This document shows, piece by piece, positions 29,407 through 39,002 of a stretch of DNA of 64,000 bases. The stretch is from Pedobacter sp. JY14-1 (GTDB lineage: Bacteria; Bacteroidota; Bacteroidia; Sphingobacteriales; Sphingobacteriaceae). The position numbers were made by a program, and so were the translations under genes. Location: contig NZ_JARJHU010000001.1 in the NCBI RefSeq assembly GCF_029269825.1, forward strand, positions 496,001-560,000. Direction: 5' to 3'. The notes below the pieces were generated by a model, which worked only from the letters and a program-made list of their open reading frames with translations, had not been told where the DNA came from and ran no database searches. Each line of letters starts with the position of its first letter. Positions within the stretch are counted from its first letter, which is position 1.

Positions 29407-29472
29407 ATTGGTCCAAATATAATTTAGTTGCCGCAGATGTCATTTTAATTCCGATTAAATATTTTTTTAGGC

Positions 29473-29480
29473 TAAATTTG
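29473..29480 (+). promoter_or_regulatory. -7 box for the PASTA-mltG operon
   Basis: TAAATTTG matches TAnnTTTG, 27 bp before the ATG at 29508. The ATG at 29388 lies upstream of it and overlaps ddl, so it is not used. Confidence 0.5.
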
Positions 29481-29507
29481 GACGGTTTACCTTCAGTCAC
29501 AAAACGC

Positions 29508-30278
29508 ATGGGCAAATTCATTTCCTATCTTAAGACAAAATCCTTTAGAAATAACCTGATTGCTGCCGTCTTAACGGTCATGATCCTGCTTTTCGCTGCA
29601 TTCTACAGCCTCAGATACTATACAAAGCATGGACAAGGGATTGATGTACCGGCTCTCAAAGGGCTTTCCTTTACCCAGGCAGCAGGAAAACTGGAAGAGT
29701 TGGGTCTGAAGTACGAGGTAGATTCAGTGTATATAATGGATACTCCTCCGGGAACAGTGATCGACCAGGACCCCGATGCCCGTACCTTTGTGAAAGACAA
29801 TCGGACGATCTATCTTACTGTAAGTATGAATACCGCACCGGATGTAAAGTTTCCTGATGTAGAATTTAAGTCTTTGCGTCAAGCCCAGGCCATCATTGAA
29901 AGTTTCGGCCTTAAACTTGGCGACACTAGTTACAAGCCGGATGTAAGCCGAGATGTAGTATTGGAAGCTAACTTCGGTGGGCAGCCGATCAAAGCCGGGC
30001 AAACGGTACGTAAAGGTTCAAAGATCGATTTTGTGCTGGGCGATGGTAAGGGGAATGAAGAAGTAGATATTCCTATGTTGATCGGGTTGACCAGGGACGA
30101 GGCATCTTTTGCTATTAAAAGCGGTGCAATGCTGAGCATTGGTACCATCACCTGGGAAGGACCAATAGCAGACTCAGCAACGGCAGTAGTGATCAGGCAG
30201 GATCCGATGATCACAGATACACTGACTAAGGTAAGGATAGGCACTCCCGTGAACATTACGCTTTCCAACAAGAAATAA
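29508..30278 (+). CDS. PASTA domain membrane protein
   Basis: A 256-residue protein with one membrane segment near residues 15-37 (NLIAAVLTVMILLFAAFYSL) and three PASTA repeats outside (about residues 45-110, 115-180 and 185-254). Each starts with a proline-x-aspartate-like PALKGLSFTQA or PMLIGLTRDEA block. PASTA domains bind uncrosslinked peptidoglycan. No kinase or transpeptidase domain is attached, so this is a stand-alone sensor or scaffold. It stands between ddl and mltG, both in cell-wall metabolism, 20 bp before mltG. Confidence 0.87.
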   Translation: MGKFISYLKTKSFRNNLIAAVLTVMILLFAAFYSLRYYTKHGQGIDVPALKGLSFTQAAGKLEELGLKYEVDSVYIMDTPPGTVIDQDPDARTFVKDNRTIYLTVSMNTAPDVKFPDVEFKSLRQAQAIIESFGLKLGDTSYKPDVSRDVVLEANFGGQPIKAGQTVRKGSKIDFVLGDGKGNEEVDIPMLIGLTRDEASFAIKSGAMLSIGTITWEGPIADSATAVVIRQDPMITDTLTKVRIGTPVNITLSNKK

Positions 30279-30298
30279 TTTGATTACAGATCATCTAT

Positions 30299-31357
30299 AT
30301 GTCTAACAAAGAAAAACAGAACACCCCAAGAGGTAAATCTAAGGTATGGCTGGCATTGGTATTGGCAGTATTGGTTGTCGGGTCTTATTATGCGCTGCAA
30401 TTTTACAAGACCTATTTTGGCCCTAACGTAAGCGGGAAGGAAAAATACCTTTATGTACGTACAGGTTACCGGCTGGCAGACGTAGAAAAGGAACTCCAAC
30501 TGAAAGATGCACTACTTGACCTGAAAAGTTTTAACAAGGCAGCGGAAAAAATGGGACTTGCTGCCGCGTTGAAACCAGGCCGCTACAGCCTAAACAAGGG
30601 CATGAACAACCGAAGCATCATCAATATGCTGAAGGCAGGCAACCAGGACCCCGTAAAGCTGAAGTTCCAGAATCTCAGAAAGAAAGAGAACTTCGCCGCC
30701 TATCTGTCAAGGAACCTGGAACCCGATTCGACAACCTTCATTAAGGTACTCGATTCCGCGGCATTACTGGAAAAATATGGTTTCGATAAAGACAACAGTT
30801 ATGTTATGTTCATTCCGAACACTTACGAAATGTACTGGAATATCTCTGCAACTGAATTTTTCGCACGTATGCACAGAGAATATGAAAAGTTTTGGAATCC
30901 AAGCCGTAAACAGAAGGCCACAGCACTGAACCTTACACCGATACAGGTCAGTATCCTGGCTTCTATTGTAGATGCCGAGGCCTTATATGACAGAGAAATG
31001 CCTACTATTGCAGGTCTCTACCTGAACCGTCTGAAAAAAGGGATATTGCTTCAGGCTGATCCAACTGTGATTTTCGCCAATGATGATTTTACAGTCAAGC
31101 GCGTTACCAGCGCACTATTGGCTTCTGCTTCGAGGTACAATACCTATAAATACACCGGGCTACCTCCAGGTCCGATCATGATGCCGAGCATCAATGCAAT
31201 AGATTCCGTACTTAACCATGAACAGAATGATTACATTTATATGTGCGCGAAAGAAGATTTTTCAGGTTACCACAACTTTGCAGTAACCAAGGAAGAACAT
31301 GAGCGCAATGCGAAAAAGTACCGTGATGCCTTAAATAAACGCAATATATTCAGATAA
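30299..31357 (+). CDS. mltG: Endolytic murein transglycosylase MltG
   Basis: Inner-membrane lytic transglycosylase (YceG family, 352 residues) that cleaves nascent glycan strands. A membrane segment lies at about residues 16-33. A LysM-like subdomain precedes the catalytic region, which contains ILASIVDAEAL with the likely catalytic glutamate at residue 227. The family signature LYLNRLKKGILLQADPTVIFA follows, and the C-terminal YICAKEDFSGYHNFA type block is present. It follows the PASTA gene by 20 bp and precedes a hot-dog thioesterase by 15 bp. Confidence 0.92.
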   Translation: MSNKEKQNTPRGKSKVWLALVLAVLVVGSYYALQFYKTYFGPNVSGKEKYLYVRTGYRLADVEKELQLKDALLDLKSFNKAAEKMGLAAALKPGRYSLNKGMNNRSIINMLKAGNQDPVKLKFQNLRKKENFAAYLSRNLEPDSTTFIKVLDSAALLEKYGFDKDNSYVMFIPNTYEMYWNISATEFFARMHREYEKFWNPSRKQKATALNLTPIQVSILASIVDAEALYDREMPTIAGLYLNRLKKGILLQADPTVIFANDDFTVKRVTSALLASASRYNTYKYTGLPPGPIMMPSINAIDSVLNHEQNDYIYMCAKEDFSGYHNFAVTKEEHERNAKKYRDALNKRNIFR

Positions 31358-31372
31358 TAAATATCATCACCT

Positions 31373-31777
31373 ATGTATACGCACACTACCAGGATCAGGG
31401 TAAGATATGGAGAGACAGACCAAATGGGATATGTTTATTATGGAAATTATGCGGAGTATTACGAAGTAGGCCGGGTAGAAATGCTGCGCAGTCTGGGAAT
31501 GGATTACGCAGGCATGGAACGTGACGGGGTTATGTTACCTGTACTTGAACTGAACTGCAAGTTCATCAAACCAGCCCTCTATGACCAGGAGATCACTATT
31601 GTGACGACAGTAAATGAATTACCGGGTGTCAGGATACACTTCGAATACGAGTTATTCAACAACGCTGGTGATCTGATCAACACTGGGAATACAACACTGG
31701 TATTTATCGATATGGCCAAAAACAGGCCATGTCCAGCCCCCGCCGAGTTCATGGAACGGTTGCGGGCACATTTTTAA
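31373..31777 (+). CDS. Acyl-CoA thioesterase, YbgC/FadM type
   Basis: A 134-residue hot-dog thioesterase. RYGETDQMGYVYYGNYAEYYEVGRVEML has the YbgC-type D-x-x-G-x-x-Y/H active-site signature. The aspartate (ETDQMG) is the likely catalytic residue. It probably acts on short- or medium-chain acyl-CoA; in proteobacteria ybgC lies with tol-pal, here with mltG and a YihY gene. It is a different subfamily from the hot-dog protein at 24244. Confidence 0.87.
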   Translation: MYTHTTRIRVRYGETDQMGYVYYGNYAEYYEVGRVEMLRSLGMDYAGMERDGVMLPVLELNCKFIKPALYDQEITIVTTVNELPGVRIHFEYELFNNAGDLINTGNTTLVFIDMAKNRPCPAPAEFMERLRAHF

Positions 31778-31812
31778 TTTACTAACGTTAAATTTTTATA
31801 AACGGGAGCTCA

Positions 31813-32772
31813 ATGGAATGGGTGCACAGGCAGCTTTTAAAGATCAAGCTCTATTCGGCATTTATCGAATGGACTAAAATCTGTGTGTTGCCAGGATTCA
31901 GTCCCCTACCCCTTTACACTGTCGCTACTTTCTTTTTCCGTGAGATCGGAAAAGATTCCCTTGTGAATAAAGCTTCCTCCCTGGCTTACAATTTTATGTT
32001 AGCCATATTTCCAGGTATCATCTTTTTATTTACGCTTATTCCTTTTATCCCTAAAGGCATTGGCTTTCAGCGGCAGTTGATGAAACTGATCGTGCTGGTC
32101 CTGCCTGCCGATGCCTACAAAGCCTTCAATTCTACCCTGGATGAGATCGTGAACAAGCAAAATGGCGGTTTGCTTTCTTTCGGTTTTGTGCTGTCCCTTT
32201 TCTTTGCGACCAACGGTGTCCATAAGCTGATGATGGCATTTAATAAATCTTCTCTCATCATTGAGACCAGGAGTTGGTTGAAGCAGCGTATGATCGCGAT
32301 AGTATTGACGCTGACCATTGCCTTCTCTGTGATCATCTGCATTATCGCTATGACCGTCGGCGAGCTGGCCTTACGCTATATAGATACAGAACTGCATTTG
32401 AAAGACTCATTTTCAGGCTTTGTAATTCAGCTGACACGATGGGCTTTGCTGGGTATCCTTTATTTTGTAACCATCTCGATACTGTATCGTTATGGCCCCG
32501 CACATGCAAAGAAATGGAAGTTTTTCAGCGCCGGATCCTGGCTGGCTACTGTGCTGGCTTTCCTCACGATCTGGGGTTTTTCGTTTTACATTAACCATTT
32601 CGGAGCCTATAATAAAGTTTATGGCTCCATCGGTACGCTGATCGTCATGATGATCTGGTTGTATCTGAATTCGCTGATCCTACTGGTAGGCTTTGAGCTT
32701 AACGCAAGTGTAGACCTATCCAAGCGGAGCGTAAAAATCATCCGCCCTACCTACAATCTGTTCAAAAAATAG
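31813..32772 (+). CDS. YihY/UPF0761 family membrane protein
   Basis: A 319-residue inner-membrane protein with about six membrane segments. The YihY core is clear (KASSLAYNFMLAIFPGIIFLF, the NGGLLSFGFVLSLFFATNGV block and YGSIGTLIVMMIWLYLNSLILLVGFELNA). These proteins were once called ribonuclease BN in error. The true function is unknown. It is last in the PASTA-mltG-thioesterase unit, 35 bp after the thioesterase. Confidence 0.87.
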   Translation: MEWVHRQLLKIKLYSAFIEWTKICVLPGFSPLPLYTVATFFFREIGKDSLVNKASSLAYNFMLAIFPGIIFLFTLIPFIPKGIGFQRQLMKLIVLVLPADAYKAFNSTLDEIVNKQNGGLLSFGFVLSLFFATNGVHKLMMAFNKSSLIIETRSWLKQRMIAIVLTLTIAFSVIICIIAMTVGELALRYIDTELHLKDSFSGFVIQLTRWALLGILYFVTISILYRYGPAHAKKWKFFSAGSWLATVLAFLTIWGFSFYINHFGAYNKVYGSIGTLIVMMIWLYLNSLILLVGFELNASVDLSKRSVKIIRPTYNLFKK

Positions 32773-32865
32773 GCTTTCACAGCGAACAACAGCAGGTCAT
32801 AACAAACTTTTATCGCTCTGTTTTAAGCCTTTATCAATTTTCTATTAAAAAAACAAGATCATAAT

Positions 32866-32895
32866 TTGCAGAATCATCCCGTATTTGTACTTTTG
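32866..32895 (+). promoter_or_regulatory. Bacteroidota promoter of tRNA-Ser
   Basis: TTG (32866-32868), a 19 bp spacer, then TACTTTTG (32888-32895). The -7 box ends 4 bp before the mature tRNA 5' end, so the transcript would begin at or very near G1. Confidence 0.7.
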
Positions 32896-32899
32896 CAGC

Positions 32900-32984
32900 G
32901 GAAAGTTGGCAGAGTGGTCGAATGCGGCGGTCTTGAAAACCGTTGACTGTTACAGGTCCGGGGGTTCGAATCCCTCACTTTCCG
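32900..32984 (+). tRNA. tRNA-Ser (anticodon UGA)
   Basis: The acceptor stem GGAAAGT pairs with ACTTTCC, with discriminator G at 32984. The anticodon TGA is at 32934-32936 in loop CTTGAAA closed by GGT/ACC-type pairs. There is a long variable arm, as expected for serine tRNAs, and a T-loop GTTCGAATC. No CCA is encoded (CTG follows), so CCA must be added enzymatically. Confidence 0.95.
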
Positions 32985-33005
32985 CTGATAAGATATCAGA
33001 ATCAT

Positions 33006-33042
33006 AAAAACCGCCTTAATCTTGCATTAAGGCGGTTTTTTT
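33006..33042 (+). terminator. Terminator after tRNA-Ser
   Basis: CCGCCTTAAT-CTTGC-ATTAAGGCGG with five A before and seven T after. It is a perfect 10 bp stem 21 bp after the tRNA. The 185 bp that follow (33043-33227) show no gene I can support. Confidence 0.92.
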
Positions 33043-33227
33043 ATTTCCAGGGTTACGAGAAAATTCGATCTTCAAACGGCTGCACTTACGTAATGCAGGA
33101 TAGCGAACAACATTTTTTGCAAGTATCCCGGCCGGCATTTCCAAATAAAAACATCGGATTTAAGCGATTTTGTCATCTTATACATAAACGTCACGAATTC
33201 AAACCTGAATTTTCGATTTCAAATTGC

Positions 33228-33994
33228 CTATCTCACAGTGTACTCAAAGTTCCGGACACTTGATTTCCCATCAGGGGTTTGCATCGTCAATGGATAACCC
33301 TCATCATCATAAGTATAAACATAAGTATCCTTAATTTTAATGTTATAACCCGGCTCGGTAAGTATTTCTACAGGGTTGTTCACAGATACATTGTCAACAG
33401 ATCTCATGGCTAGCTTCATGTCGGAATTCCAATATGGATTTCTCTTATCATCATATGTATAGGTATAAACATAACCGTTTTCGCTCTTCTTTGTGATAAT
33501 ATTTTCTCCATTGTAACCATATTCACTAACGCCCGTCAACTTGCCACCAGATATCGTTTCTATTTTGACAACCTTATTATCCGCATAAATAAAATTAGTA
33601 GACGATGTCCCGCGGATAACTCCGGACTGCTATACAAAGTTTCGGTAGCGCCCTTAACCCTGCCGTTCTCGTAGATATATTTTGAGATTGACTTAACCGT
33701 AGTGTTTTTGCCAAACAAATATTCCACCACACTGAGCTTACCGTCTTTGTAAGTGTAGGTACTCGTCTGTCCGCCCTCCTCTATTTTCTTTACCAAGCGA
33801 TTCTGATCATCATAAGTAAAAAGCGCCTCGCGTTGGACCGTTCTCGTCTGATTATAATAATCCGTTCCCCACACTCTGGTAAGCAGCTTCACCGGGTGAG
33901 GTTTCTCTTTCTGCTCTTTTGAATTGTCCTTTTTCCTGCAAGCCTGCAGCAATACTATTGCTACAACAAGCCCAAACGTTAATTTCTTATTCAT
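33228..33994 (-). pseudogene. Lipoprotein gene split by a one-base deletion
   Basis: Two minus-strand frames (33994-33560 and 33539-33228) are parts of one gene. The first encodes a lipoprotein signal (MNKKLTFGLVVAIVLLQAC, lipobox cysteine 19) and YD-like repeats (TYDDQNRLVKKIEE, STYTYKDGKLSVVEY). The second continues the repeats (YVYTYDDEGYPLTM). Adding one G to the GGG at 33611-33609 joins them as ELSAG-TSSTNFIYADNKVV and makes the whole a multiple of three (256 codons). So a single-base loss explains the break. It may be a real lesion, phase variation or a consensus error. Function unknown; RHS-like YD repeats in lipoproteins bind carbohydrates or serve as surface proteins. Confidence 0.75.
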
Positions 33995-34193
33995 TTTTTT
34001 AGGTTTTACAAGAAAAAAATTTATTAATTTTTTAAATGAACCATAAATAAAATTTGTGACAGACAGTGCCGATTGCCAGGAGCAGTCCCGCGCTGTTGCT
34101 ATTTGGCGGGGAAGATACCGCGGAGTTCAAACAGCGGGTAAAAACTGTAATTCTGTATTCCCCCGAAAGCCAGACCGGTTGGTTCAGTGTGCT
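33995..34193. other. 199 bp gap between the lipoprotein and GH35 genes
   Basis: No gene or terminator seen. On the minus strand a frame overlapping the GH35 stop runs to a TAG at 34101-34099 and reads like the end of a protein (GIQNYSFYPLFELRGIFPAK). This may be a remnant of a lost gene or chance. Confidence 0.3.
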
Positions 34194-36512
34194 TTATAGT
34201 CCCCTGAACAATGGCACAGAAAGATAGATCCTGTAATCCTTTATCCGGCCATTTGCATTGTCCTGACGAGGCAATAATGTCATTGCAGCAACCTCATAAG
34301 CTTTCCCCAGATCGATCACGATTTGATGGGGCGGCTTTGGCGAACGGCTTTCCCATTCAGTATGCCAGTAACTGGTAAGCTGAAGATCAAAAACATTAGA
34401 TGCATTTCCATCACCGCCGGAAAGCTCCTCACTATCCGCAAAAACCACCTTCCAGTTATCTCGGGGTATTTCATTTCCATTCTTATTATACAAATTGATC
34501 TCCGCAATCGTGGTAAAGGGCTGACCCGTTTGTTCCGATAAGGCTTCAAGTGCAAAATACCTTGCCGTTGTAGTTTTAAAATTAACCGTCTGTAATTTAC
34601 TCACGTCTTCAAATGTTCCTTCAGCAACCAAACTACCTTCTGCAGGTTGCCATTTCTGATCGGCTGTCCTGTGCTTTCCAGGCTGTATTTCATTTACCTG
34701 ATCCAGAACAGGGTGATCTAAGAAATTAAGCACAGGAGTAGCTGAGCCGTACAGATCAAAGATAACCACTTCATTATTCCCCTTATGCAACCAGCTTTTT
34801 GGTACAAGCATCGTCTGTGTTGGGCCTATACTCCAGAAACTTCCCAGACACTGACCATTTATCCATACCAATCCCTTATTCCATTTGCTTACATCCAGAT
34901 AGGTGTCCTCATTCTTATTGACCCAAAAGCTACCTTTATAGAAACCGGCCTCCGGCCTTTGACCAGTAAAAGGTTTGTATACCAGGGGGATATTCTGATC
35001 ACCCAGGCGAATGGGGTGATTGTTCCAGTGCTTAATCATCTTACTTTTATTGTCAGCACCGGTCAATGTCACACTTCCATGTATCCCTTTGCGGTCATGC
35101 ATGTGTCCTCCATAGTTCACACGCCCTGTAGCCTCAACAAGAACAGTAAGCCGTGCTGGCTTATTTCTATCCGGGATAGCTAAACTGTATTTATTTTTCC
35201 TCCGGTCAAGACTTCCGACAAGCTTATTATCTATATAAACCAGGGCATAGTCATGGATCTCACCAAACCTTAATACCTCCTGCTTTCCCGCAGGTAGAAC
35301 AGACTGGTACCATACACACCCAAAATCCTGGTTCAGGTCTTCCATAAGCATTGCAGTATCACTCGATACCGGACTGGTAAGATTTTGTCTCAGACTCGCA
35401 AATGAATTAAACTTAACTGGTGCCGGTGCCTGGAACCCTGTCCGCGCAGGCACCTCGGTAAGTGTTTCACCTTCCTGCAGATAATTTCCAAACAATTCTC
35501 TCAGGGCGAAGAACTTTTCCGTAGGATTTCCAGCCTCATCTATAGGTGCATCATAATCATAACTACTGGTTTGGGGCAGATAAGGCGGCGAATTCGCACC
35601 GCTATAAGTACTAAAGGTTGTTCCTCCATGCACCATATAAATACTAAAGGAAGCTTTTCGGTCCAGCATATATTTCAGTTCACTCACAATTCTCTTCGTA
35701 TCTCCGGTGTGATGTGGGCGGCCCCAGCTGTCAAACCAGCCAGGATAATACTCCCCGCACATCAAAGGACCTGCAGGCTGGATTTCTCTCAATGGTTTAA
35801 AATTACTTTCCGGATCACTTCCAAAATTCACTACCGCAAACAGACCCTCAGGATGATCCGCTTTCAGCTGCGAGGGCCCGTCGCAATGGAACAACGGTAC
35901 ATTAAACCCAGCTGCTGTCAGATCAGCCTTAATGATATTCATATAATCCTTATCCGACCCATAGCTGCCATATTCATTTTCAACCTGGACCATTATTATA
36001 TTTCCGCCATTGGTGATCTGCAGAGGTGCCAACTCCTTTCCTACTTCCATCATGTATTTGCGGCTCCGGTCCAGGTAATAAGGATGCTGCGTACGCAGTT
36101 TGATTGACTTATCCTTTAAAAGCCACCACGGAAATCCGCCAAATTCCCATTCTGCACAGGAATAAGGACCCGGCCTGAGTATGACATACAGGCCCTCTTC
36201 CTGGGCAATTTTACAGAACGCGCCGGCATCCGCTTGTCCGGTCCAGTTGAACTGGTCTTTCTTATGCTCATGCATGTTCCAGAAAAGATAGGCGCATACC
36301 GTGTTCAAGCCCATAGCTTTCGCCATTTTTAATCTGTTACGCCATTCAGCCTTGGGAATGCGCGCAAAATGCATCTCTCCGCAGCGTATAACATAGGGTT
36401 TTCCATTTAATTCAAACGCATCACTGCCGATCGCAAAGGTCTGTGCCTTTTTTTGCGCCCTAACTGAAAGCGACATTACTGCCAGTAACAGGTAAATCAA
36501 TTTTCTTTTCAT
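34194..36512 (-). CDS. GH35 beta-galactosidase with C-terminal discoidin-like domain
   Basis: Exported retaining beta-galactosidase of 772 residues. A signal peptide ends near residue 20 (SVRAQ). The GH35 barrel shows the motif GEMHFARIPKAEWRNRLKM, the acid/base glutamate in VENEYG (E180) and the nucleophile in MCGEYYPGWFDSWG (E254). A galactose-binding-like jelly roll and a C-terminal F5/8-type domain (WHTEWESRSPKPPHQIVIDLG) follow, ending LSVPLFRGL, a common ending in this family. It is third in the GH59-GH95-GH35 set (101 bp after GH95). The likely role is removal of terminal beta-galactose from oligosaccharides in the periplasm or at the surface. Confidence 0.9.
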   Translation of the reverse strand: MKRKLIYLLLAVMSLSVRAQKKAQTFAIGSDAFELNGKPYVIRCGEMHFARIPKAEWRNRLKMAKAMGLNTVCAYLFWNMHEHKKDQFNWTGQADAGAFCKIAQEEGLYVILRPGPYSCAEWEFGGFPWWLLKDKSIKLRTQHPYYLDRSRKYMMEVGKELAPLQITNGGNIIMVQVENEYGSYGSDKDYMNIIKADLTAAGFNVPLFHCDGPSQLKADHPEGLFAVVNFGSDPESNFKPLREIQPAGPLMCGEYYPGWFDSWGRPHHTGDTKRIVSELKYMLDRKASFSIYMVHGGTTFSTYSGANSPPYLPQTSSYDYDAPIDEAGNPTEKFFALRELFGNYLQEGETLTEVPARTGFQAPAPVKFNSFASLRQNLTSPVSSDTAMLMEDLNQDFGCVWYQSVLPAGKQEVLRFGEIHDYALVYIDNKLVGSLDRRKNKYSLAIPDRNKPARLTVLVEATGRVNYGGHMHDRKGIHGSVTLTGADNKSKMIKHWNNHPIRLGDQNIPLVYKPFTGQRPEAGFYKGSFWVNKNEDTYLDVSKWNKGLVWINGQCLGSFWSIGPTQTMLVPKSWLHKGNNEVVIFDLYGSATPVLNFLDHPVLDQVNEIQPGKHRTADQKWQPAEGSLVAEGTFEDVSKLQTVNFKTTTARYFALEALSEQTGQPFTTIAEINLYNKNGNEIPRDNWKVVFADSEELSGGDGNASNVFDLQLTSYWHTEWESRSPKPPHQIVIDLGKAYEVAAMTLLPRQDNANGRIKDYRIYLSVPLFRGL

Positions 36513-36613
36513 CTGGTTTATTAATCTTTGGATATTAGATCACAATGCTTTTATAAATATATGGCAAGTACAATCCTCATTTTCCCCTAATGATACGCAA
36601 ACGGTTGATAGAC

Positions 36614-38947
36614 CTATGACAGCGGCTTTTTAAGGTTATATAAAAAATTCCTGCCAGACATTCTTACTTTGACCTTACCTGGTTTAGCGGAAAATATAGC
36701 GTAACTGGTAACTATACCATCCTTCCAGCTCATATCAACTGTATAACCTCCTCTTGCCTTAAGCCCCTTAACCGTACCATTTTTCCAGGCATCTGGCAGC
36801 GATGGCAATAAATCAATACAGCCATCGTGACTTTGTAACAGCATTTCAGCCATGCCTGCTGTTGCACCGAAATTACCGTCAATCTGAAATGGAGGATGCG
36901 CAGAAAGCAGGTTCGGATATACACCTCCGCTGCCAGTCGGGTTATCCGGCCTGGCAATGGGTCTTAAAATTTCCGTTAGCAACCGGAATGCGCGGTTGCC
37001 ATCATGCAATCTCGCCCAAAACAGCATCTTATAAGCCATAGACCAGCTTGTGCTCTTATCACCCCTGACCTCAAGCGTTTTCCTTGCGGCCCTGGCGAGC
37101 GCGGGAGTGGAAAGGGGTGTGATCAGCGAAGCGGGATAAACTCCGTATAGATGAGAAATGTGTCGATGCGTAGGCTCCGTTTCCTTATAATCCTCCAGCC
37201 ACTCCTGTATGCGACCGTCTTTACTGATTACTCCTGGCGGGGGAACCGCCTTAAGAATGGTCTCCAGCTCCTTTCTAAAGCCTGCATCGGTCCCCAGGTG
37301 CCTTGAGGCCGTAATAACATGACCAAACAGTTCCCTTACAATCTGATTATCAATGGTCGGCCCCATGCAAATGCTTGCAGTCTTTCCATTCGCCATGTAG
37401 AAGGTGTTCTCGGGTGAAACAGAGGGGGATGTAACCATCCATCCCGTTTTCGGGTCCCTGATCAGCACACTTTTATAAAACTCTGCCGAACCCTTTAATA
37501 CCGGGTAGATACTTTTCAGATAATTCAGATCATTCGTAAAAGCATAATGGTCCCATAAATTACTGCAAAGCCATCCCGAACCGGCGTTAGACGCACCCCA
37601 TGAAGCGTTTTCGCCCGGCTCTGTAAAGCCCCAGACATTAGTTATCACGTGTGCGATCCAGCCCTTTGCTTCGTAATAAGCCTTTGCAGTTTTTGTGCCC
37701 GGACCGACAAGATTTTTAACCAATTCTGCAAGCGGCATGTTCAATTCGGAGAGGTTTGTTACTTCAAGCGGCCAATGATTCATCTGTACATTTACATCCA
37801 GATGGTAGTCTCCGTTCCAGGCCGTATTGATCTCCTGTGCCCATAGTCCCTGTAAATTTGGCGGCAGCAAACCGACCCGCGTACTGCTGATGCTCAGGTA
37901 TCTTCCATACTGAAAAAACAATGCCGCAAACGAGGGATCATTATTAAAGTTATTGTAATAATCATTCAGCCTGACATCAGTCGCAAGCCCCGCTGAAGGA
38001 CCTTCTCCGAGATCAATAGATACTCTGTCAAAGAATTTACCAAAATTGGCAACATGTCTTTCTTTTTGAAGTCCATAGGGCTTTTTCATAGCCGCTGTCA
38101 AAAACTGACTTGTTTTTTCCTGAAATGCAAAACCTTTAAAATCTGTTCCGGCTGAAATGTAAATCACGACTTCCGTAGCATCTTTAATTACCAGCTTATT
38201 ATTATCCGGATAAACAGTGCCATCTTTTAATTTGGTCCGCACCCTGGCCAGATACCGCATTCCCATACCATCAGTACCATTATTAAGCTGCCCGGACATC
38301 TGCAGTTCATCACCTTCGGTCTTAACGCTGTACCGTTCGGGCCTGTTCATGGATATCTGGCAATTAAGTGCCCCAGGGCGATCAGCGGTCAGTCTGATAA
38401 CATTGACGTCGTCATCAAAACTGCAGAAATACTCCCTCTTATAATTCACGCCATCCAGTGTAAATGTACAGCTGGCAGTCGCCTGGTTTAATAACAGTTC
38501 ACGACGGTATTGTCCGGCCTTGGGTTGTCCCGTCTGGTGTCCGCTATAGGCAAAGTCTATCTCCAATGCACCCATGGTTTGATATTTGCCCCATCTTTCA
38601 CCTGCAGAGCCCTCTCCTTTACAGACAAAATTGCGGTTTACCAAAGCCTGAGCTTCGTCATTCTTTCCTTCGAGGATCAGTTTCCTGATAGCGGGAAGAC
38701 TTTTATATGCCTCATAGTTATTGGCGTCCTGCGGGCCGCCAGACCACAGTGTAATGTCGTTGAGGACAATCCTCTCCTTTAGTATACCTCCGTCGGGAGT
38801 CATTCCCAGCCGGCCATTTCCCAGCGGTAATGCGGCCTCCCAGATTTCCGCCGGCTTATCGTACCATAATTTTAACGGCTTTTGCCGGGCAATTACCTTT
38901 GTAAAGGTGAAATGGCAAAGACAACATATGATTAATAATCTTCTCAT
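36614..38947 (-). CDS. GH95 family glycosidase (alpha-L-fucosidase or alpha-L-galactosidase)
   Basis: An exported inverting glycosidase of 777 residues. The N-terminal domain begins [23 protein letters not shown], typical of GH95, followed by [11 protein letters not shown]. The catalytic barrel has [23 protein letters not shown] (the asparagine motif of the family), [15 protein letters not shown] and [17 protein letters not shown]. Members cleave alpha-1,2-linked L-fucose or L-galactose. The start at ATG 38947 precedes a signal peptide ([20 protein letters not shown]). A longer frame to 39109 overlaps the end of the GH59 gene and is rejected. Confidence 0.9.
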   Translation of the reverse strand: MRRLLIICCLCHFTFTKVIARQKPLKLWYDKPAEIWEAALPLGNGRLGMTPDGGILKERIVLNDITLWSGGPQDANNYEAYKSLPAIRKLILEGKNDEAQALVNRNFVCKGEGSAGERWGKYQTMGALEIDFAYSGHQTGQPKAGQYRRELLLNQATASCTFTLDGVNYKREYFCSFDDDVNVIRLTADRPGALNCQISMNRPERYSVKTEGDELQMSGQLNNGTDGMGMRYLARVRTKLKDGTVYPDNNKLVIKDATEVVIYISAGTDFKGFAFQEKTSQFLTAAMKKPYGLQKERHVANFGKFFDRVSIDLGEGPSAGLATDVRLNDYYNNFNNDPSFAALFFQYGRYLSISSTRVGLLPPNLQGLWAQEINTAWNGDYHLDVNVQMNHWPLEVTNLSELNMPLAELVKNLVGPGTKTAKAYYEAKGWIAHVITNVWGFTEPGENASWGASNAGSGWLCSNLWDHYAFTNDLNYLKSIYPVLKGSAEFYKSVLIRDPKTGWMVTSPSVSPENTFYMANGKTASICMGPTIDNQIVRELFGHVITASRHLGTDAGFRKELETILKAVPPPGVISKDGRIQEWLEDYKETEPTHRHISHLYGVYPASLITPLSTPALARAARKTLEVRGDKSTSWSMAYKMLFWARLHDGNRAFRLLTEILRPIARPDNPTGSGGVYPNLLSAHPPFQIDGNFGATAGMAEMLLQSHDGCIDLLPSLPDAWKNGTVKGLKARGGYTVDMSWKDGIVTSYAIFSAKPGKVKVRMSGRNFLYNLKKPLS

Positions 38948-39002
38948 GATACGTGTATTTCTTTTACTTATATCCCAAACTAATCTTCGCCTTAGCAAGG
39001 AT

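Noticed and set aside
32900..34193. Integrated element at tRNA-Ser
   Set aside because: The tRNA 3' end is not repeated downstream, and no integrase or mobility gene is present.
34194..34260. Frameshift at the 3' end of GH35
   Set aside because: The ending LSVPLFRGL is a common terminus for such proteins, so the gene is taken as complete despite the protein-like frame downstream.
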